Assembly: GCA_013397695.1 (NCBI GenBank)
Contig: VYZI01000420.1
Location: 300,235-364,234, forward strand
Length of the DNA stretch: 64,000 nt
Reading direction: 5' to 3'
Origin: Centropus unirufus
Taxonomy: Eukaryota > Chordata > Aves > Cuculiformes > Centropidae
Shown in pieces: positions 57,826 through 64,000 of this stretch. The notes under the pieces were generated by a model. That model saw nothing but the letters and a program-made list of their open reading frames with translations, did not search any database and was not told where the DNA came from. The translations under genes and the position numbers were made by a program. Each line of letters opens with the position of its first letter. Position 1 is the first letter of the stretch.

Positions 57826-59313
57826 ATGAAGAGCCACAGCCAGGCTCTGATATATTGGGAGGAATGGGCGAAGAAGCACTTCCACTAAAACTGCCTTTCT
57901 TAGCACCATCTCTAGTGGAAACTTCAGTCCCACGTATGCAGCCCGCCAGGCCTTACACACCTCACTGTGGTCAGGTCCTCAGCAGAAAGACCCAGGCCCA
58001 CGTATCACACAGAGAGGATCAAGCTCTGCTGCCCACCTCACCTTATCCCCTTTCTTATTCTTTTCAGGAGCCAAACAGGCTTTCAGGATGCTCTAGAGGA
58101 AGCAGTAGGACCCTTCCCCAGCACCTTCTCACCTCCCTTTAAAAAACCCCAACAAAACCACCCTGTGCGCCTGAGCACTGCATGGCGAATTCAATGGGAG
58201 AGGAAAGTTTCATGATAAACCTTCAACTTCTCCTGACCTCCAGCCTACAGGACCCACACTGCCTCTATTCAAGCAACTTCTGAAGAGCCTACTAGACATT
58301 CTTGCAGCCAATAGCTCCAGTGTTCACCTTCCCACCCTGGGGCTGCTCGAGATGAAAGGAAACAAAGGCTGCCATTGTCATCTGATTTTCCCTGGTCCAA
58401 TGCCCACTGGGCAAAAGGGAGACCAGGCCAGAACACAATTTCAACCCTCATTTCTGGTCTGTGTACACATCCAACCAAGGTTCTTATTTCAGGAAAGACA
58501 AGCATGAACAATGAGGTTTACATGATGACGTGTGAAGGGGAGACAAGAGGAAGCTGGACCTGCTATAATTAGAAGGTGCTTACGCCCCCAAAGGCGGCTG
58601 CTCTGTCCCACGCGTTTCATCACGAGGAGGTGCTCAGCTATATTTACCTCCTGTAAGAAATGTTTAACTTGAGATGGGACACAGAAAACCCCACCAGGAT
58701 GTGGTAAGTGAGAAGGGAAGTTCACAAGATGTGATCTCTAACTGACATCACTTTGAGGCACATCTGAAACTCAGATGCCTTTTGGGGTATTTTTTTTAAT
58801 GTGCAAGTTACTCATTTGAAAAAAATAAAAAAGGTAAAAGAAAGAAAAGAAAGGCATTCTTAACTGAAAAACAAAGCTGCATTAATAGCACAATGGAAGT
58901 TCAGGGGCAGTTCTGATGTGCATTTAACAATTGAGCCCTTCTGCACCGGGTCCCGGTCCTTCACGCTGGGAGAACCTCCGGCAGGGGAGCTGCGCCGTGA
59001 GCCCATGACAAGACGGGGTTGCCAGGGTGTCCTGTCTCACGCCAGCCAGGCCCACCCATCAATCTTCTCTGCAGAAATATCGTGACCTCAGAGTTACTGG
59101 TTTGTGGGCTCTGCACAGCATTTCTCTTCCTTCACACACGGCCACAGCCAGGCTTGGAAAGACCATTAAAGTCTTTGCTGGAAGAGCTGCCTGTCCTAAG
59201 AGCTCCGGGGGCAACAGGATCAGTGGTCTGGAGGGAAAGGGAACATCTCATGCCTCATCTTTTCTCCCTTTTTCTCTTTCTTCTCCTACTTTCATTGAGC
59301 ATCTGGTCTGCAG
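57826..59313. other. Unique non-coding stretch
   Basis: 58819-58853 is A-rich ('gaaaaaaataaaaaaggt' and onward). No exon is supported. Confidence 0.5.
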
Positions 59314-60120
59314 GGGATTTGGACAGGCTGGATCCATGAGCTGAGACCAACGGGATGAGGTTTAACAAGGCCAAATGCTGGGTCCTGTACTTGGGACACA
59401 ACAGCCCTGTGCAGCTCCAGACTTGGGGAAGAGCGGCTGGAAAGGGGCCTGGAGGAGAAGGACCTGGGGGTGTTTGTTGACAGTTGACTCAACACGAGCC
59501 AGAATTGGCCCAGGTGGCCAAGAAGGCCAATGGCATCTTGGCCTGGATCAGAAACAGCGTGGCCAGCAGGAGCAGGGAGAGGATTCTGCCCCTCTGCTCA
59601 GCACTGGTGAGGCCACACCTCGAATCCTGGGATCAGTTCTGGGCCCCTCACTATAAGAAGGACCTTGAGGTTCTTGACTGTGTCCAAAGAAGGGAATGGA
59701 GCTGGGGAAGGGTCTGGAGAACAAGGGTTGTGAGGAGCAGCTGAGGGAGCTGGGGTTGTTGAGGCTGGAGGAGGCTGAGGGGAGACCTCATCCCTGCCTC
59801 CAAGTGCCTGAAAGGAGGGTGTGGAGAGGTGGGTGCTGGTTTCTTCTCCTAAGAGACACGGCATGGGACAGGGGAGGATGTCCTCAGACTGCACCAGGGC
59901 AGGGTCAGATTGAACATTAGGAAAAAAAATTTCATCAAAAGGGTCATCAGGTGCTGGAACAACTGCCCTGGGAGGGGGTGGAGTGACCATCCCTGGATGT
60001 ATTAAAAAGCTTGGGCAGATGAGGTGTTCAGGGATCTGGTTTGGTGGCAGACAGGAACAGCTGCAATCAATCATCTCCAAAGTCTTTTCCAACCTGGTGA
60101 TTCAATGATTCTAAGATTCT
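59314..60120 (+). mobile_element. Longest CR1 LINE copy, Group B, with decayed ORF2 C-terminus and tail
   Basis: Sense-oriented, about 0.8 kb. The 5' half encodes the end of the CR1 reverse-transcriptase ORF2; in one frame (59484 onward) the residues AQVAKKANGILAW and ALVRPHLE can be read, a pattern shared by CR1 proteins. The earlier 'gacaggctggatcc' and 'ggtttaacaaggccaaatgc' blocks are also ORF2. A stop and frame changes break it (the upstream part is in another frame), so it is inactive. The 3' UTR is Group B and ends in three tail units 'gtgattcaatgattctaaga'. The element is 5' truncated: no endonuclease or catalytic RT motifs are present. Confidence 0.96.
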
Positions 60121-60286
60121 AAATGTGTCCATGGGCAAACCCCTTTCCATTCGAGCTGGGTGTCAACAGGGTGCATGCTCAGTTTGGGCCAGTCTCCAAT
60201 CTGTACTCAATGCGTATTTCAGGAGGATCTAAAACCCCTCAAAGAGCTTTTTCACAAGTGGCTATTGAAAGGATAAAATATTATAA

Positions 60287-60574
60287 CTGGGGAGGGGCTC
60301 TTGATCAGGGAGTGCAGGGATAGGGCAAAGTGGAACAGTTTTCACTGGAAGAGGGGAGACTGAGATGAGATCTTAGGGAGAAATGTTTCGCTGTGAGGTT
60401 GGGAGGCCCTGGCCCAGGTTGCCCAGAGCAGCAGTGGCTGCCCCATCCCTGGAGGTTCCAGGGTGGATGGGACTTGGAGCACCCTGACCAGTGAGAGATG
60501 TCCCTGCCGATGGTAGAGGGTGAAACTGGATGGGCTTTAAGGTCCCTTCCAACTCAAACCATTCTCTTATTCTG
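60287..60574 (+). mobile_element. CR1 LINE 3' end, Group A
   Basis: Sense-oriented, from 'ctggggaggggctcttgatc' through 'cttagggagaaatgtttcgc' to 'caaaccattctcttattctg'. A deletion joins 'catccctggaggt' to 'tccagggtggatgggac'. It lies 166 bases after the long Group B copy in the same direction. Confidence 0.94.
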
Positions 60575-61072
60575 TGTCTTAAAACTTCTAATTTTTACAT
60601 ATTTAGAACTGCATAAACTTACCCCAACCTTCTGTCCCTGTGGGCACAGAGAAAGAACCACGTAACTTGGAAGAGCTCTGGCCAATCCGCAACCTCTAAC
60701 AGCACATAAAGTGTAGCCTCTGACGCACAGAGAACCAAAATGAAAAAGGCTGGTAGTTACAGTGCTTTAGATTAATACATAATTTGATTAAAACGAGTGA
60801 GATCACTTCTGCATGCAGACCTCTTGGGGTCTGCAGAGGCAGAACTGAAGGCCGATTACAGACATCCAACTCTCCAACCTGGTGCCTACAACGTCAGAAG
60901 GACAAGCACGGGTACATAAAACTTCTTGCAGCATCCTTAGTCCACGCTACCTCATGCTGTTGGGTGCTCTCACATCCCCACTTGGTTTCATCCCCATAAA
61001 CACCAACACAACCCACACCGTGTCCGATAACTGTCATCTCAACTTTGAGGCACAGATTTCTCCAAAAACCTA
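60575..61072. other. Unique non-coding stretch
   Basis: No gene or repeat is supported between two same-orientation CR1 copies. Confidence 0.5.
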
Positions 61073-61333
61073 CAGGGGCTCCATGAAAGCTAGCGGTGGA
61101 GGGTGTCTTGGTCAGGGACTGCATGGATAGGACGGGGGAGAATAGTTTTGAGCTGCAAGAGGGGAGATTGAGATGAGATGTGAGAATGGGGAGGCCCTGG
61201 CCCAGGCTGCCCCATCCCTGGAGGTGTTTAAGGCCAGGCTGGATGGAACTTGGAGCAACTGGATCCAGTGGAAGGGGCAGTGGAACTGGATGGTCTTTGA
61301 GGTCCCTTCCAACTGAAACTATTCCATGATTCT
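61073..61333 (+). mobile_element. CR1 LINE 3' end, Group A, with two internal deletions
   Basis: Sense-oriented, from 'caggggctccatgaaagcta' through 'ggccctggcccaggctgccc' to 'ctattccatgattct'. The block 'agagcagtggtggct' and part of the 'gtgtccctgcccatgg' block are missing. It is the third plus-strand CR1 in a row (with 59314 and 60287). Confidence 0.93.
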
Positions 61334-62518
61334 AGAACAATTAACTCTTATTTGTTTTCTCTACAGGACACACTAAGGGCTCGTCCTTCCTACGGATCCA
61401 CGCAGTGAAAAGTCTCACCCATCTGATTCTCACCATTACAGTATATACTTTTGTTCTTGATAAATGCCACCTCATCATCCAGTATTCTGCTGCTGGTCCA
61501 ACACCTTGAGCCCCTCATCTTCCACCTCCTCTTCTAGCATCAAACAAGAACTGCTCATCTCTGTTTTGAAGACCCTTCCCAGCACCCCTCAACTCAACCT
61601 GACGCTCCTGCATTTCCCATTGCAAGTTCAAATCCTATTTCATGGATTGATCTGAGGAACTCTGCTGGGACTTGGTGTTCTCAAAAGAAATATACTGGTG
61701 TATATATATACCTCCTCCTGCTTCTTGTAATCTGGCTCTTCAACGGGAAGACAATGATGGAGTTCAGGTTGGGCCATCTGTGAGACACGACTTAAAACCA
61801 GAAGGAAAATAAGGAGCACAGGCATGCTATGGTGTCAGTTATTTATAGGTAGGCTTGAGCAACTTATCTCTTGATCAAGATCCTACATAGGAAACACTAA
61901 GTACCTCACCACTTTCTGGAGAGATTTAGAGGTGGAGGCCATGGAGAGCAACATCAAACTTAGAGTGGAAAGTTCTGTGCTGAACTACAAAGAAAAACAA
62001 GCCTCTCACACTCCAATTTGCCTTCTTCGAGAGGAAACTGAAGGCCCAGCCACAGCCGGGTTCAAGAGATCTGTCATTACATTTCCCTCATAGCTAGAAA
62101 ACCCCACACTCTTTTCTTTGCCAGACCTATAGGTTTTACCCGTGATGTCCTGATGAAAGCCAGAGCCACACAAATATTTCCACAGCTGCTCAAAATGTTC
62201 GCTGGATTCGAAGGTCACATGTAGGACACATCTTGAGTTCCCTCTTAGCGTGGAGCCTCTGTGTTGGAAATGAAGTGTTTGTAGTGAGAGGGTTTTTGGC
62301 ACCAGGGGTCCTCATTTTCACTGATTTTCCTCTCCCAGCACTGGTACCCAGGATTGTTTAACCTTGTCAACTGCCTTTTTGATGGACGTGGGTTCTCCTT
62401 CCAGAAGGGCAGCTCTCTCCCTCCATCCCAACCCTGCTGAAAGGGATACCATGAGCGTTTCTGATCCAATCAGAGCTTTGCCCTGGGATTTTCCAGTGTG
62501 AATCATGTAAGCACCAGC
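61334..62518. other. Unique non-coding stretch
   Basis: A short TATATA patch lies near 61703. No exon or repeat family is recognised. Confidence 0.5.
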
Positions 62519-62615
62519 AAAACAAACAAAGATACCCCAAACAAAAGCTAAACAAAACCAAAAAAAAAATAAGAAAACAGAATCAAGCAAAAGAAAAAAA
62601 AATTAAACAGAAACC
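62519..62615. repeat. A-rich low-complexity patch
   Basis: Nearly a hundred bases rich in A with 'aacaaa' and A8-A9 runs. The minus strand gives a phenylalanine-rich false ORF. No retrogene is attached. Confidence 0.9.
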
Positions 62616-63895
62616 CACAAAACCCATGAGAGAACTGCAAGTTTCTGCTGAGGAAGGGGCTGTTGTACTTTCTCTTCCCTTGCTTAGTTCCACACCGGGG
62701 TGATAAGCACGTTCTGCTCAGCAGGGCCCCCCAACACCCCAAACATAGGAAACCTGCAGCTTTTCCTATTAGTCCAGACAAACACAAGAGAAGAGCTGTG
62801 TCCCACAGTCGGGTGCTGCTTGGGATCTTCAGCTAGAAAACAAGGCTCTAATGTGTAGACTTTATCTCTGGACCTCAAAGTTTTTCCCTCTGGGAGACGA
62901 ACTGACCCAGTTCCATGATTTTGGAGTGACCATGGGTTTGTAAGGTGAAGGTGTCTCCAGGACAGCAGGATTCACCTCATGGAATTCACAGCAGGACCCA
63001 ACACAGGAGCAGTCTGGCAGGCACTGCATGGCCCAGAGCGGTGATGAGGAACGGTTGTGTTATCAAAGAGATTATCTCCCCCCTAGCCAGAGGTTCAAAG
63101 CAGGAACATGACTCGGGTAGCACCAAAAAACCACATTATTCTTTATTAGCTGCTTCCCCTCACTCCACGGCTTTGCTGTGTTTTTTTGTTCTACCCTTAA
63201 GATACTTTCGGCCCTCAGGAAGAAGCCAACACAGTATTTGCCCACTCTCTGCAAAGCCAGGGGCATGGAAGCTTCCTTCCTCCCAGCCCAAGCTCCCCAT
63301 CATCTAATCTAACCCGGGGAAACGTTGCACAAGGCTAAATAATTCAATAGCAGTGTTAAGGGCAGATCAGATGCCAGGCACTGATAGGTTTACATGAAGT
63401 CATTTGGAGGTTTTACCATTTCTCTGGCAGAATCCAGGGCCTTTGCATTTTAATTATTCCCACTTTATCAAGCTTCACCTCAAGCTACCTGGAAGAACAG
63501 TAATAGCGATGCATAAATATTTGCTGATGAGCAACAATGAATGCTGGGAGGGGGAGAAATGGAGATAAATCAAAGCGTGTTCACAAAGGTTGGGCTGGCA
63601 GCCTTATCACCGTGATATATCGGTTCAATTTTTGGCAAAGGTCAAAAGGCCACAGACGTGGTGCTCTCCACGCAGCCCACAAAAAGCTCTAGGGCTCTAT
63701 TGCTTTTGTCACACCAGAGAAACCCGCATACAGGTGGAAAGAAAGATTTTCAGACTCTATTTAGGGTATTTATTTCACAGATAAACATCGGGTCTTGCCT
63801 AATCCAGCCTCCTTTCCATTCTCCTGTAGTATGAAACTGTACAGTCACTGTTCCAAGAAGGAACGTACAGAGAAGGCTTGAAATGCTCTGCCTTC
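62616..63895. other. Unique stretch with a possible regulatory block
   Basis: 63330-63560 is repeat-free, with 'tttgcattttaattattcc' (octamer/homeodomain-like) and 'atgcataaatatttgctg'. It is a conserved non-coding candidate judged by texture only. No exon is supported. Confidence 0.4.
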
Positions 63896-63912
63896 TAAAT
63901 AAATAAATAAAT
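63896..63912. repeat. (TAAA)n microsatellite
   Basis: Four uninterrupted TAAA-type units. Confidence 0.95.
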
Positions 63913-64000
63913 GAGCACTTTACTGTATTTTAGTTACTCTTATTTTAAGCTAAATGTAATGTAATGAAAGCCTGCTGCTCATCACTGGGAGAGGGGATTT

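Noticed and set aside
1..64000. tRNA, snRNA, CRISPR, bacterial operons or other non-LINE gene systems
   Set aside because: I looked for tRNA T-arm/anticodon patterns, regular spaced direct repeats and gene clusters on both strands and found none. Regularly recurring blocks are all CR1. A tRNAscan/Infernal run would be decisive.

Overview
This window looks like a stretch of bird nuclear genome with no protein-coding gene that I can support. The main evidence is CR1 LINE retrotransposons: about 46 pieces of CR1 3' ends, on both strands, cover roughly 14.6 kb (about 23% by my hand-drawn boundaries). Their 3' tails are made of avian-type units resembling 'attctatgattc'. I see no mammalian SINE or L1 signature. 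No open reading frame resembles a known cellular protein. The long ORFs are read-through of CR1 copies (often antisense), of simple repeats, or of unremarkable unique DNA. The window is therefore probably intergenic or lies inside a large intron.

The CR1 copies fall into four 3'-end types, used as labels below. Written as they appear on the minus-oriented copies, Group A starts 'ggtttgggttggaaggga' and carries a 'gggcagggacacctccca' block. Group B starts 'caccaggttggaaaagacc' followed by 'gagtccaaccgtacctgtc'. Group C starts 'gtcctgagttggaaggga' and ends on the sense strand with 'aggacactccatgattc'. Group D starts 'gaggttggaaaagacctct' followed by 'ccaaccatcagcccaac', and looks older and more decayed. 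All are 5' truncated, as is normal for CR1. The longest (59314-60120) still holds the decayed C-terminal part of the reverse-transcriptase ORF2 plus the whole 3' UTR.

Layout: 1-16 kb is unique DNA with CR1 pieces, two of them as head-to-tail pairs (6296-7092, 11777-12431), and a possible solo-LTR-like module near 5.9-6.0 kb. A TG/TA minisatellite (16388-16886) and a 159-nt uninterrupted purine tract (17986-18144) follow. From 18 to 32 kb there are more CR1 copies, an 18-bp perfect palindrome (27911-27928) and a weak microexon candidate (26588-26614). From 32.6 to 38.6 kb lies the longest relatively CR1-poor part, AT-rich, with possible conserved non-coding DNA. From 38.6 to 61.3 kb CR1 is dense again. 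From 61.3 kb to the end is unique, AT-rich DNA with small simple repeats.

There is no operon, CRISPR array, rRNA, recognisable tRNA or gene cluster, and I do not see a new biological system here. The most useful second-look items are the high CR1 load, the two nearly identical Group A copies sharing a diagnostic variant, the repeat/CR1 junction at 16.9 kb, the purine tract, and a handful of weak exon, LTR and regulatory candidates.
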